This document shows, in pieces, positions 1 through 19,800 of a stretch of 64,000 nucleotides of DNA. The stretch comes from Glandiceps talaboti. Taxonomy: Eukaryota; Hemichordata; Enteropneusta; Spengelidae. The stretch is taken from positions 8,986,322 to 9,050,321 of the forward strand of contig NC_135570.1 of NCBI RefSeq assembly GCF_964340395.1. Direction: 5' to 3'. The notes under the pieces were generated by a model. It saw nothing but the letters and a program-made list of their open reading frames with translations. It had not been told where the DNA came from and ran no database searches. Both the position numbers and the translations under genes were made by a program. Position 1 is the stretch's first letter, and each line of letters begins with the position of its first letter.

Positions 1-539
1 ACCAACAAATTGCATTCACATTCTGGTGATTTCAATATTCAACATTGACATTAATATCAACATAATTATTGTATTACATTCACGTTCTGCTGATTTCAAT
101 GTTCAACATTGTATTCGTCGCCATGCATATCTGTAACCATCTTTTATTATATACATGTATATTATTCCCGTCAATGTATCAAACGTAATTAAAACAATGA
201 GATTGTAAACACACACGTTTATATTTTATTCTGAATGCATGTTTGTGATAGGTAAATTATAATGTGTCACACGAGGATTAATTTCACTTATTATTGTTTA
301 CTTAAGTGAAGATAGAAAATGACGTCATTTGTAAATAAATAACTGTGTTGTCTTCTCGGTAATTAGGATATATTATAACATGACAAGGTTCAAATATCAC
401 GGCAAGGTTCATATAACCTTAAGTTATAAACTTTAAGTTATCACTTTTAGAACCAGAGAAATATATTACTGATTTTACCAGACAAATACATTATTTCAGC
501 TATGGCACGTATTAGTAGTTAACTGGCATGTGTAAAGGA

Positions 540-770
540 AAGACAGTTGAATAGCAAGAAATGAGAGGATATGTAAATTTTGCTCCAGAAAAGAGGTAGA
601 TGATGAGTTTCATTTTATTTTGACATGCCAAATATATTTAACCCCATGCCACCTCCTAGAAAACAGAACCTATTACACTTTCATTAAACTTATGTAACAA
701 GAAACAGATATGAAATCATTGGATGCTCCAAATTTATTTCTAAAAGTGGTAAGAAAAGACAGAATAACAG
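540..770 (+). mobile_element. Degraded 3' end of a non-LTR retrotransposon reading frame
   Basis: One frame from about 574 reads CSRKEVDDEFHFILTC, followed by an in-frame stop near 690 and more readable sequence. A Cys, then V-(E/D)-D-E-(F/Y)-H-F, then a Cys is typical of the C-terminal zinc-knuckle tail that follows the reverse transcriptase of many invertebrate LINE-like elements. Only this tail is present and it is interrupted, so it is a dead relic. The assignment rests on the motif alone. Confidence 0.4.
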
Positions 771-1234
771 TAAACTCCCATTGTACAGTTTCATATTAGT
801 TAAATTAATATTTGTTAAGTTACCTTTGAACATGTAAAGTTTATGAGGTATTCAATGTAACGAAATGCGAGTGGCCTAGTTTATGCAAATAAACATTGAT
901 TCATCGACTATACCATATTAACATGGGGATGTGCCATTAATTATATGGTAGCTTACAATTTAGCAGTCTGATAATGCGAGTGGGGATGATAATGAATCAA
1001 AATGGCCCTAACTTATAGAAGGCAGTAGGAGTCAGTCTATATTTGGCCTATTTCAATTGATATATTTTAGATTACATTATTGGTGTATATTAGGAGTATT
1101 GAGGGATGTGCACCGCGAATGTTATATAGCTTATAATGGGGGCGGAGGCCGGGGCGAAGGTCAGCTTATAACACAGTGGCTTATGAATGGGGATGGAACT
1201 GTAAATTACTTATCTCCACTACATCTAGGTCAAA

Positions 1235-3487
<2,253 letters not shown>

Positions 3488-3911
3488 ATTTTGGTTATGC
3501 TAGAACAATCAGTTGAACAATTTTATACAGTCATTTAATTTCATCATAAAGGAACCAACAAATTACGTTGGCATTCTGGAGATTTCAATGTTCAACATTG
3601 ACATTAATAGCAACTTAATTATTGTATTACATTCACGTTCTGGTGATTTCAATGTTCAACATTGACATTAATATCAACATAATTATTGTATTCGTCGCCA
3701 TGCATATCTGTAACCATCTTTTATTATATACAATGTATATTATTCCCGTCAATGTATCAAACGTAATTAGAACAATGAGATTGTAAACACACACGTTTAT
3801 ATTTTATTCTGAATGTATGTTTGTGATAGGTAAATTCTAATGTGTCACACGAGGATTAATTTCACTTATTATTGTTTACTCAAGTGTAGATAGAAAATGA
3901 CATCATTTGTA

Positions 3912-3917
3912 AATAAA
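3912..3917 (+). terminator. Candidate poly(A) signal for GST-A
   Basis: An AATAAA hexamer lies 425 bases after the GST-A stop codon and is conserved at 334-339 in the upstream duplicate. Its use is inferred. Confidence 0.35.
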
Positions 3918-4003
3918 TTACTGTGTTGCCCTCTCGGTAATTAGGATATATTATAACATGGCAAGGTTCAAATACTAGTATCATGGCAAGGTTCATATAG
4001 CCT

Positions 4004-4120
4004 TCTAGAAAACAGAACCTATTACACTTTCTTTAAACTTATGCAACAAGAAACAGATATGAAATCATTGGACGCTCCAAATTTATTCTTAAAAGTGGTA
4101 AGAAAAGACAGAATAACAGT
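4004..4120 (+). mobile_element. Truncated second copy of the retrotransposon relic
   Basis: The sequence from about 4004 matches 657-770 in the upstream duplicate, the end of the LINE-like tail. The diagnostic EVDDEFHF part is missing here. The relic was carried along by the duplication and trimmed, so it predates the duplication. Confidence 0.35.
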
Positions 4121-4593
4121 ATGATTTAAACTCATTTTGTTTTGTATAGTTCTGTAAGTGTTTTGTACAGTTTCATATTAGTTAAATTATTTTTTGTTAA
4201 GTTACCTTTGAACCTGTACAATTTATGAGGTATTGAATGTAACGAAAGGCGAGTGGCCTAGTTTATGCAAATAAACATTGATTCATTGAAAATATCATAT
4301 GGGATGTGCCATTAAGTATATGGTAGCTTACAATTTAGCAGTCTGGTAATGCGAGTGGGGATAATGAATCAAAAATGGCCCTAACTTATGGAAGGCAGTA
4401 CGAGTAAGTCTATATTGGCCTATTTCAATTGATATATGTTAGATTACATTATTGGTGTATATTAGGAGTATTGAGGGATGTGCACCGCGAATGTTATATA
4501 GCTTATAATGGGGGCGGGGGTCAGCTTCTGACACAGTGGCTTATGAAAGGGGGTGGAACTGTGAATTATTATCGCCACTACATTTAGGTCAAA

Positions 4594-4639
4594 TGACGTC
4601 AACATATCACGTGATTCGTCGGACCACAGTGATTCAAAA
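4594..4639 (+). promoter_or_regulatory. CRE-like palindrome and E-box upstream of GST-B
   Basis: Position for position this matches 1235-1280 upstream of GST-A, but two of the three sites differ. The first E-box has become TGACGTCA (4594-4601), a perfect CRE palindrome. The second E-box TCACGTGA (4607-4614) is intact. The ARE-like site reads GTGATTCAAAA (4629-4639) and has lost its GC core. Use by the corresponding factors is inferred from consensus only. Confidence 0.35.
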
Positions 4640-4683
4640 CCTTGTATCCACTACTACCACAGAAAGAAGGTCATACCACAAGC

Positions 4684-7319
4684 ATGCCTAAATACCAACT
4701 TAGATATTTCAGTGGCCGAGGACGTGCTGAAACAACACGGCTGATATTTGCAGCCGCTGGTGTGGAATACGATGATATCCGCTTCGCAGGCGAGGAATGG
4801 CAAAAAGAAAAGGCGAGCGGAAGTAAGTACATGCAACACATAAATAGAGGTGTGTACGTGTGCGGGGCCTGTTTGTATTGTGATATATAGAGGCTAGTCA
4901 TTGGCTCTCAAAGCCAGCCAGATATAAATGGATCCCTGGATTTGAAGGCTGTAAATTAGTTTCAAGGCTTGTAGTATGTAAACGACATCATACTCGCAGG
5001 GGGGTAAAGTGGGAATCTTATAAAAGACCCAATCCATTAGCCCTTTAAAGCCTGACTCCCTATATTTATGGCGTTATTACATACAGTTACAGAAACCAAG
5101 TCATTAAAGGGTTAATGACGTTTGGCAAACAATTGAATTGGGACAACATCTAACTTGAATTACTGAAAATGAGCTTAATAATATACATATGTGCAATATT
5201 ACAGCTTGACAACTTATAGCCAATGTAAGATTTTTAAAAATGTACGTTATGAATAGAATAATGCCATTTTGAAAACAATCATTCGAAATCAGTCTGTGCG
5301 TTTATTTTGCTAGGGGCATCTTTATCGATTCAAAAGGTCAAAAGGGGCAGAGATAGCATTAACCAGATCTAAACTGAATGCCTTTCGTAAAGGGCAATGT
5401 CTTCATATATTAGTTACAACACACAATAATTGTTGGAATGACAAATCCTTGACTATTGCTATTATGATATACTCATTAATCGGCAAATAGTTAAATAGTT
5501 ATGCCAAACTTTAAGAAATCTGACGTTTGTTCTTACGATATTGCCTAATTAATGAATATCATTAAAAGGACATGTGCAATTTATGATCATCAACATGTGC
5601 ACCAAAGTAAATGTAAATAATCGACTTCAAGACAGAATAAGATCTCGAATACAAATACACACTAAACGCTTTCATACTATTGTGGTCAATACATTGCTGA
5701 CGTTGTATGCTTCTTGAACTGTTGTGTTGTTTTAGAATATCCATTTGGACAAGCACCGATTCTCGAAGTTGATGGCGTTGTTCTTGCGGAATCCAGAGCA
5801 ATGGCTAGATTTGTTGCCAAAGAAAACGGTAAGTGAATTATGAAAAAACATTAGGCCACTCAGTAAGAAAGGGGAGCGAAAGTATATCTTTTTGTGCAAA
5901 ACAGTACTCATAATTTCATTTTTTCAAATGCACCTAACAGCTCTTCCTTTATACTCTTGCAGTAACATAGGTACAATAATCAAGCTAGTCTATTTTTTTA
6001 CAAAAGGGCAATGATATCGGCACATGTTTTGTATTTTGAAAACTTGAACAGGACTTGCAGGTAAGGATAACCTTGAAAATGCACAGATTGATATGATTAC
6101 CGATGTGATGGAAGATTTACTGAAGGGTATGGGAATGATACATATGGAGAAAGACGAAGAGAAGAAGGTAGGTACAGTTTCATCTTCTTATCTGGGTGCA
6201 CTGAGATCCAATGCATCTTTCCTATTTCCTATATTATGAAAGATTTGTTATTAGATTTAACATGTGGCTGTTAAAACCGATTGTCTGGCACAGTAAGAAA
6301 GAGTTTGTCCACAACAGAATGACCCTATGAACTCCTCTTAATTCCACTGATCAGATAATTTTAAAGTGAGGACATTATTCAAACTGGCTACTTCTTACAA
6401 TAGACAAACAGTTGATCGAAGTTTTCAGAGGGTGCAAATGCTACCGAACCAAAGATTGGTTCTAGAACTAAGGTGTCCCATGCCTGCTGATAAGATTATT
6501 CTCCTTACAAATATATGCATCATGTCATGATTATACATTGAGTACCATGAATGTGTATCGATGGTGTGCATTCTATTCCACCTCCGTCTTTTCAGTTCCC
6601 TTGTCCATATGTGATATATACGCCTATTTCATCTTCAGAAAGTAATAGAGTCGGAATACTACACCAACAAAGCGCCTGTTTTGTTGCGAGGCCTGGAGAA
6701 GTTATTAAAAGACAACAATGGGGGAGATGGATACTTTGTTGGAGATGATGTATGTATAATCTAAAGCATTTTGAACAATGTGCATCAGAATTGTGTGTCT
6801 ATTATGTCACTAGGAAGGGTAGTGAAAGTTTACAGTGCGCATGCGAGAAATGAGAATAGCCACTGGTCAGTGGAGCATCCTCTCTAATCAGTCATATATG
6901 ATGGTAGTATTATCGTGATCAGTTCGTAAAGATATAACGATTAAGTTTGACAGTCAAAGAACCATGATCGTACCTATAAAATGATATGTTACGAATATGA
7001 CGATTTAACTTTTCTAATTAGTTCCAAACGGGCCAAGCAAGGAGTATGTCTGGTACATAAAGTAAGGTGTACAACACAAAACAAAACACAAATGGAAGAA
7101 AGGAGAAACAATTAAAACTTTTTCTTGTGTTAACTATTTCAAAATTCTCCACAGCTTACCTGGGCAGACCTTGCTTTCCTGGCACAGATGGACATGAACT
7201 TATCACGAAAGGCAAACATATTGGATGACTATCCCAAGTTGAAGGCTTTACGTGAACGTGTGATGGCACTACCGAAAATCGCTGCCTGGCTTGAGAAACG
7301 GCCAAAGTCAGACTTTTGA
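4684..7319 (+). CDS. Sigma-class glutathione S-transferase (GST-B), 5 exons
   Basis: Coding exons are 4684-4822, 5736-5828, 6052-6167, 6639-6749 and 7155-7319 (624 nt, 207 aa), with exon lengths and phases identical to GST-A. Tyr8, Arg14, Trp39, Lys43 and cis-Pro54 are all present, as expected of an active glutathione transferase. Residue 65 of the QS glutathione-binding pair is Glu rather than Gln, a state normal in delta and theta GSTs but less usual in sigma enzymes. Other changes against GST-A cluster around residue 10-11 and in the helical domain. Intron 1 is longer than in GST-A by roughly 660 bases. The frame is intact and all splice sites are canonical, so the copy is probably functional. 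Confidence 0.93.
4912..5575 (+). other. About 660 bases present only in GST-B intron 1
   Basis: The GST-A and GST-B first introns align on both sides of this block, which has no counterpart in GST-A. I see no terminal repeats, clear target-site duplication or reading frame. It is either an insertion in B or a deletion in A. Confidence 0.6.
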
Positions 7320-7520
7320 ATTTTGATTATGCTAGAAAAATCGAACTTAATGAATATTACACATTTAAGTACACTAAAAGGGAACAGTAGTGACAATAGT
7401 ATAAACATCGTAACGGTGACATGTATACACATATATGTAAAAAGTTTTTATAATTACAATTAAAATCGACGAGTCTCACACACGCGACTTTAAATTGCAT
7501 TCTAAAAGCATGTTTGTAAA

Positions 7521-7532
7521 AATAAAAATAAA
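7521..7532 (+). terminator. Candidate poly(A) signals for GST-B
   Basis: Two AATAAA hexamers lie back to back about 200 bases after the GST-B stop codon. Confidence 0.5.
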
Positions 7533-7641
7533 GTTCTAATGTGTTACACCAGGATTAATCACACATGCTGTTCTTCATTTAATTGTAGCTTAGAAGAAAA
7601 TTATGTCATTCCGTAATGGTGCCAACACCATATTTTTTTTT

Positions 7642-7665
7642 TGTGTGTGTGTGTGTGTGTGTGTA
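7642..7665 (+). repeat. (GT)n microsatellite
   Basis: A run of GT dinucleotides follows a T tract. The 1.4 kb between GST-B and GST-C otherwise holds only this, the next microsatellite and unremarkable AT-rich DNA. Confidence 0.95.
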
Positions 7666-8027
7666 TAAAGAGATTTGAAGCATGATGTAGGAATCGCACC
7701 AACCAATCGCACTCAGAGTTCAGCCAGGTAGGCTAAACGTCAAGTAGTAGATTCCATGCATTCACTCATATATCATTGTGTTTCTCTTTTCCATCCATGG
7801 CAGATGAATAGCCAACTCATTAACCTTTTAAACATTTTCATTCCACGACCAAATTGATTCACTTGTAAACAAGTCGCCATCCTTGGAATGGATATCTTTA
7901 AAGATATTAGGTCATACAATAATAGGCTATGCCATGATATGATAACTTAGGATTTCGCATTTTGATAATGCGGGTTGGAACAACAAATCAAACTGGCTTG
8001 CTTGCCCTTATGGAAGGCAGTACAGTG

Positions 8028-8200
8028 TCATACATACATACATACATACATACATACATACATACATACATACATACATACATACATACACGCATACATA
8101 CATACATACACGCATACATACACACCCACCCCACCCCCCACACACAGGGACAGACAGACAGACACATACACACAAACAAACAAACAAACAAACAAACAAA

Positions 8201-8298
<98 letters not shown>

Positions 8299-8307
8299 AA
8301 CAAACAC
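8028..8307 (+). repeat. Compound microsatellite (CATA)n-(CAAA)n-(CA)n-(CAGA)n
   Basis: Four related tetra- and dinucleotide blocks follow one another. Long open frames on both strands here come from the repeat period and are not genes. Confidence 0.97.
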
Positions 8308-8746
8308 AAATGAAATTGTCACGAGCCCTAGCAATGGATACGTCTTTATGGAATACAAAACTTTAAATTTAGATACATAAATTTAGATACGTAAGACAAG
8401 AAGACAGGATTAAACACCATAGCTCACTGAAATACTGCCAAGCCGTTGTACAATTAGATTAGACAACACAATCCAAAACACAATATTTCAAAAACTGGCC
8501 TAAGATGACCCTACCTGCCAATTTCAAAAACAGGCTGACACCTCCATAATACACCTACCCCTCCCTAGGCCGAAGAAACTGACCTGTCCATAAGTCTCAA
8601 ATTTACATACATATACACTATTCGTACTCTCGGTGCATTTAGGTCAAACTGAATGTCTGCCATATACATCGTCTGACCTATTATTCACTACCCTGACCTG
8701 CAACCCCAACCCTCTTTCCAATCTACCGAGTTTTTAAACCACAGCA

Positions 8747-11324
<2,578 letters not shown>

Positions 11325-11529
11325 AAAATATGAAATATGTCATCAAAAACAAAACAAAACAGTAAGAATAGTTTGATCCAAGGTGACGAATTGTACACAT
11401 TTTCATTCCTTATGATGACAAAGCCATTAGAACATTTCAAATTTCAGTAATCACTGTGGTGTTTCATGATAGCATTGTATTTGTCATATGTCTAATCTCC
11501 TTAATGTTTCATTCAATGATTTAATCAGA

Positions 11530-11535
11530 AATAAA
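11530..11535 (+). terminator. Candidate poly(A) signal for GST-C
   Basis: AATAAA lies 206 bases after the GST-C stop codon, a distance similar to GST-B. Confidence 0.5.
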
Positions 11536-11950
11536 ATGATAAGGTCGTCACATACACAAATTGGTGTACTGTCACTGAGATATCGTGTATACAATCAACA
11601 TTGTATTGTACATACCAAAGAAAAGTTCGCCTCAGTAACAGGTCCTGTTAAGACCCTGTAACATTCCTATGGTACCGTGTAGGTTTGTGTCAGACGGCAC
11701 AGTGATGTGTGACAGAGCTGTAGCCACAGATCCATCAACAGAGATGTAGCTACATTATTACTGTATTCATTGCTGTGGGTACATTGTTGTATGTGTATCC
11801 AGGCATGTCATATGTCTGTTGTTCATGTGACAGTATATGCGTGCACATGACTGTGTACATGGATGTACACACAGGTGTGTGCACAGGTTTGATTTTATCA
11901 TGATGTTGTGGGTTTTTACATGCACTAAAACACTATTAACCCTTTGTGAC

Positions 11951-12240
11951 ATACACTCAGAAATTACACACCGGGTCCTGTATAAATACCTGTACCAACA
12001 GCCCTGTTACATGTCTTGAAAACAGTCCTGAGGTCTCACCAAATGTACAGACCCTTTAACAGAACTTGCATGTACACACATCGCTGGATACATCAATGGA
12101 TGTACACTTGTTTCAGGCATGTGATCACAGCAATACATACAGTCAGAAAGTATACACGCATGTGCCAACAGGCCTGTTACGTGTCTGTGAATACAGCTAT
12201 GAAATCTTAGGAAATTTGCATACCCTGTGACAACACTTGT
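11951..12240 (+). repeat. Degenerate tandem repeat, period about 186 bp
   Basis: Two imperfect copies of one segment follow each other. Landmarks are CAGAAATTACAC (11958) versus CAGAAAGTATAC (12144), and CCAACAGCCCTGTTACATGTC versus CCAACAGGCCTGTTACGTGTC. Related fragments may extend left to about 11640. The 1.7 kb between GST-C and GST-D shows no gene. Short open frames here have no codon bias or recognisable domain. Confidence 0.5.
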
Positions 12241-12489
12241 TTCACGCCATGTTATAGGATTTTCACATGACCTGTTATAGGCATGCCCTGTAGCTGCCCA
12301 AGTATGCTCTATCTTTCTGCAGATCACACTTTCTATAGCTCTGCCAAAGAAGTAGTTTTCTCACCTAAATGTCGATCCTCGGCGAAACTGGGCCTTTAAG
12401 GTTTGAAGTGGAAATGTCTGAGACAGATTAATCATATATGGGAAACCTGCGATATTCTTGACAGGTATAAATGCTTTGTGGCGGGAACT

Positions 12490-12585
12490 CATCGTCGTAA
12501 ACCACACGCCTCTTTACGGTACCGTCTCAAACCGTGCTTGCCACCGTCAGCAGAAACATGTGGTCTGGCTCGTGAGAATGCGGGA
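12490..12585 (+). repeat. Dispersed repeat fragment, copy 1
   Basis: The segment starting CATCGTCGTAAACC and ending near a CTCGTGAGAATG block resembles 48475-48575 in order and spacing. It is more GC-rich than its surroundings. No terminal structure or reading frame identifies the element type. Confidence 0.35.
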
Positions 12586-12971
12586 TAGATGTGAGGGTAT
12601 ATTTCATTCCCTCTCACTAAGATAACAACACATCTACTTATATTATGATGACGTGTGTTTACCCGGAAAAAACAAGATTTCGTAAAATATAACAGTTACT
12701 GTGTATTCGTGCAATTTTATGAACAGTAATGTGCATCGAACGATCACGTGTTATTTGCATAAAGGTATGCAATAATGTTTTCGGCGTTTGCACATTATAT
12801 GTGCAATAGTTTAAATCTTTCCTAACTGAATCAATACATTGTTTGATGCGCAACCATGACAAAGCATAATGAATCTAAAGTACCCCCTCATACACACCCA
12901 GGGCTCAATCACAAGATGACGGATGCGGCGTGACGTGTATCATTGATGTGATAAGAAATAGCACAGTCTAA

Positions 12972-15803
<2,832 letters not shown>

Positions 15804-15908
15804 ATAATGTGTAAAATCGTATGAAAACCATCAACGATATATGTTGAAGTACCGCTGTACTGTCGATGACGACATGTAGCTTATTTCACGTTTTAGTAAT
15901 CAAATTAC

Positions 15909-15914
15909 ATTAAA
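15909..15914 (+). terminator. Candidate poly(A) signal for GST-D
   Basis: An ATTAAA variant lies 106 bases after the GST-D stop codon, just before a long microsatellite. Confidence 0.4.
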
Positions 15915-15950
15915 GTATAATTTATATATGTGATTTATTTCCATTCCAGT

Positions 15951-16403
15951 GTGTATGTATGTGTGTATGTATGTATGTATGTATGTATGTATGTATGTAT
16001 GTATGTGTGTGTATGTATGTATGTATGTATGTATGTATGTATGTGTATGTATGTATGTATGTATGTATGTATGTATGTATGTATGTATGCATGTATGTAT
16101 GTGTATGTATGTATGTATGTATGTATGTATGTGTATGTATGTATGCATGTATGTATGTGTATGTATGTATGTGTGTGTATGTATGTCTGCCTGTGTTTGT
16201 ATGTATGTATGTATGTATGTATGTATGTATGCATGCATGTATGCGTGTATGTATGTATGTGTGCATGTATGTATGTATGTATGTATGTATGTATGTGTAT
16301 ATATGTATGTATGTATGTATGTATGCGTGTATGTATGTATGTGTGTGTGCATGTATGTATGTATGTATGTATGTATGTATGTATGTATGTATGTATGTAT
16401 TTA
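15951..16403 (+). repeat. (ATGT)n microsatellite, about 450 bp
   Basis: Near-perfect ATGT units with scattered GTGT and ATGC variants separate the GST array from the SOD gene. Long open frames in several phases on both strands are artefacts of the repeat. Confidence 0.97.
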
Positions 16404-16638
16404 TGAAAATATATGTAAAACCTGCTAGGACCGAAATGTAGTAAAATGTCGCTAGTACAACAGAATGTCCTTGTGGTAAATAAATGACTGGTGTATGATG
16501 ACGTAACGTTAAGTAATCATACTAATATACATATAATTAATTATAATAACATGTTGGGACAAGTTCAAATTTATGGCGTGACACCCTGCCTGGGACCCAA
16601 TACGTAAAGAAACTGTATTGTTCAAGGTAACAGGAAAA

Positions 16639-16684
16639 CTGCCCCCGGACAATTGCCCCCGAAGGACAACTGCCCCCGGACAAT
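16639..16684 (+). repeat. Three short repeats of TGCCCCCGGACAA type
   Basis: CTGCCCCCGGACAA, TTGCCCCCGAAGGACAA and CTGCCCCCGGACAA follow one another. The G/C content is sharply above the neighbourhood. Function is unknown. Confidence 0.6.
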
Positions 16685-16840
16685 ATGACAAGTGTTCAAA
16701 TATAATGTACACTTCAACAATATAACAATTCATCATATCACTCAGTAGTGAACCATTCGCGATTAACGTCGGTCGAGTCACAACCCTTTGTATTAATTTG
16801 TCTTGTCACTGAACCTTTTTGGTTGCTACAGCTGGTCGAC

Positions 16841-19800
16841 ATGATTGCACCAAGGACGGCTGTGCTCATCCCCCTTTACATGGGTGAGTATATTTAATGG
16901 ATTAGAGTGTGGGAACATTGGACGTAGCTGCTAGCTTATATGGAATTTTTTTTTAATTTTTAAAACTATTTTATCATCATAGCTTCCTACTTGAAAAATC
17001 AATGTGACGCAACATTGACCGAGTTTGTGTTTTAACTCAATATATTGAAAAAAATACTATTTAAAAAGAGTGTAATGTTTGCTAATGTACGTACAACAAC
17101 AATCGAGATTTCGGGATTTTCGCGATTTTATATTTTTTTCTCGAATATGTACGTAAAAAAAAGGTTTAGGGTTGGCATGAAAAAATAGGTGGGATCGGGT
17201 AACCGGAACCAAACAACTTTTTTTATTAGGCCAAATTATTTTTGTTAGTTTATTGTTGTCGTTGGCCTTCCATAGCCTAGGTATTGTCTATCTATTATAA
17301 GTTAAACTTTTATTCATTGTTACGTAATTATTTGTGTTTCAGTTTTATTTGTGGCAGAGGCCAACGCCCTCCAGGGTAAGTATTTTTATAATTCTGTTAT
17401 GTACAGCTTTTTTTCTAAATTTTAGAATTTGATGACTGATGGGAATATACTGTTGTCTCACTAAAATCAAAACTAGAATTGATGCAGAAACCAACCAGTT
17501 ATTTTTTTTAAATTGTTCTAAATATTTGAGATCTAATTTTAATCATTTTTTTTTCAACAAGAACAAAATGACGTGCACTAATACGGTGTCAGTGACGTTT
17601 GAGAATTTGAGGTTGCTTCACGACTTTTTTTGTTTTTGGAAATTCGTTTATTGTAACTGTTATAAGAGCAGTAGGGTGGTCGCTGCGATTTAGTGTAACC
17701 CCATACTATTTATCGACAAGATATTAGAAAAGAGCAATGGCTTGGCATTTACACTTAGTAAGTACATAATGCTATACTTTTTATTCCAATTCCTAGCGTC
17801 ATATGCATACGGCTATTGTGATGTGCAGCCAAATAAGAACTACAATGGTCCACAAGTGTCGGGTCAAGTTATGCTAAAGCAAAAGGTAAGCAAATCCAAC
17901 AAAAGTAGCCAATTACGATGGCCCACAAGTTTCGGTCAGCTTACATTCAAGGATAGAGCAAGAAAGGCTTATAAGAGTACTATTGCAGTAATCAACAAGT
18001 TAAGTTACATCGCATCAAAAAGCAATTTTTTTCGTAAACTAGCTATGGTAAGGACACGTGTTTGAATAGCTGAACTGAGACACACTTTCCTAATATGGAC
18101 CGTGACGTCACCAATGCTATCCGGGGCTAGTTTCAAAGATCTCACAATGATCTCACTCTATATATCTATATATACAATCGTGCAATTACAATGACATTGT
18201 CATTATAAAGATGGACAACCATTCAATACTACAATGAATATACTTTACAACTCTGAATTTATTTCTCTCCAAAATCTAGAATTTTTACTGAGCTGGGAAA
18301 GGGAAGCTTCTGAGTCAACGAGAGCATTTCTCGTTCTACGAGTCGTATATTATTAAGGGATGTTGTACCTACTCGTTGAAAACGAGTAGCAACAAAACCC
18401 TTTTGCCACATGGTGTATTTTCAACGGAAAGAAGGAAAATATTGAAGAAAATATTGGAGAATTGAATATTCCTGCGCAGGCATACACTACAGAAATATAG
18501 CAGACATAATGGCGCTTCTGAGCAATTTGATTCATATTTCGAATCACCACAAAACCAACGAATCGACATACGTACATGTGTGTTGGCGTGAGGTAGAACG
18601 ACACTTTTGTCTACATTTTTTATTTAATAGCATGGAGTACCGAGATCATATTATTCCTCAATATTTTTCTCATTCAGCAAGGGAGTATTCGGGTGACCTA
18701 GGGGGCCTTGTCACTCTGAATCGTTAGACAAGTAGTGACAAATCATTGGGTCACGTGTATTTTCCGACTGAATGAGTAAAATATCAAGAATAATGTAATT
18801 ATACCTCCTCAAGCATAATTTTTGAAAAATCAAGAAAAACAATGACGATTTGGAATTTTTTACTCATATTTCGAGCAACGCAGAATCAGTGACGTAGACA
18901 CATTTTATAGTGACGCAGAACGACCAGTGTATGCATTCTATATTTTCGCGTCAAAGACAATAACTTGGATTGTGCATGGTATAATTGCCGATGTTTACGC
19001 AAAGCAGTGCCTTGATTGACATGATATGAAGGCATTTTTTCATGTATTCAGGTAATTGGTGGGTTTGCACTTGGCAATGTAGAAATCAACGTCGATCTCA
19101 CTGGCTTCGATCCGTCCGGTTCCGGACAACATGGCTTCCATGTTCACGAATATGGAGACCTAAGCAACGGTTGTCAGTCTACTGGAGGCCACTATAATCC
19201 ATTCAACAAGAATCATGGCGACCCCTCAGCTAGCGAAAGGTAAACAATTTCTTGAACAAATATTTAAAGGTATAGCGAAATGACTTGATTTTTAACATCA
19301 AACTAAAGGGTTCTACTTATGCATAGTTGAATAATATGAAAATCAAATGAAATATCTCTTCTGGTCTATTTGGGGGGGGGGGTATTTTCTTAGCAAATTT
19401 TACATCATAGTCTTCAAGTTTGGTTATCACTTTCAAAACTTACACTTTGGTGGTAATAGTAGTATTAAAATTTACTAAGAAAAGGGTAGCCAAGAAACAA
19501 CTGAGGCTGATTTCTTTTTGGGCCCTGAAAAAATACCTCAAATATAGATGAAAACACCTAACAATAATTGCTATCCAAGGTTTTTGAAATGTTGAATTTT
19601 TATCACCTAAATTTTAAAAGAAGCCTAAGGAAAAAAAACTAAAATAGACCAGAGAGTGTTTTAAAAAATAACTGGTGATGCATGTGACAAGAGAAAACGA
19701 AAGAATATATTAATTGGCCGTCTAAGGTTGCTAGACCAATGTTTGTCAACGTGTTCGTATTTTTCAAAACATCATATATTGGAATAGTCTACCTAACAGA

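Larger units (their letters stand above)
3553..4680 (+). repeat. Second copy of the GST duplication-unit flank
   Basis: This segment between GST-A and GST-B repeats window positions 1-1320 with few substitutions. It starts 66 bases after the GST-A stop codon and runs into the GST-B promoter. An AATAAA at 3912-3917 could serve GST-A. Relative to the first copy it lacks about 235 bases near 4003, including most of the retrotransposon relic. The conserved flank shows that whole gene units were duplicated, not only exons. Confidence 0.85.

Noticed and set aside
8028-8366. Open frames of 90-160 codons rich in His-Thr-Tyr, Cys-Val-Met or Leu-Ser, here and over the repeats near 16, 21-22, 28, 34, 39, 41, 43 and 45 kb
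   Set aside because: They are translations of di- and tetranucleotide microsatellites, open in several frames on both strands at once, with no splice or start context.
17886-18065. Read-through of SOD exon 3 into a Lys/Ser-rich extension of 59 codons
   Set aside because: The GTAAGC donor at 17886 and the exon at 19052 restore a complete SOD with all ligands. The extension would truncate the enzyme before any metal ligand.
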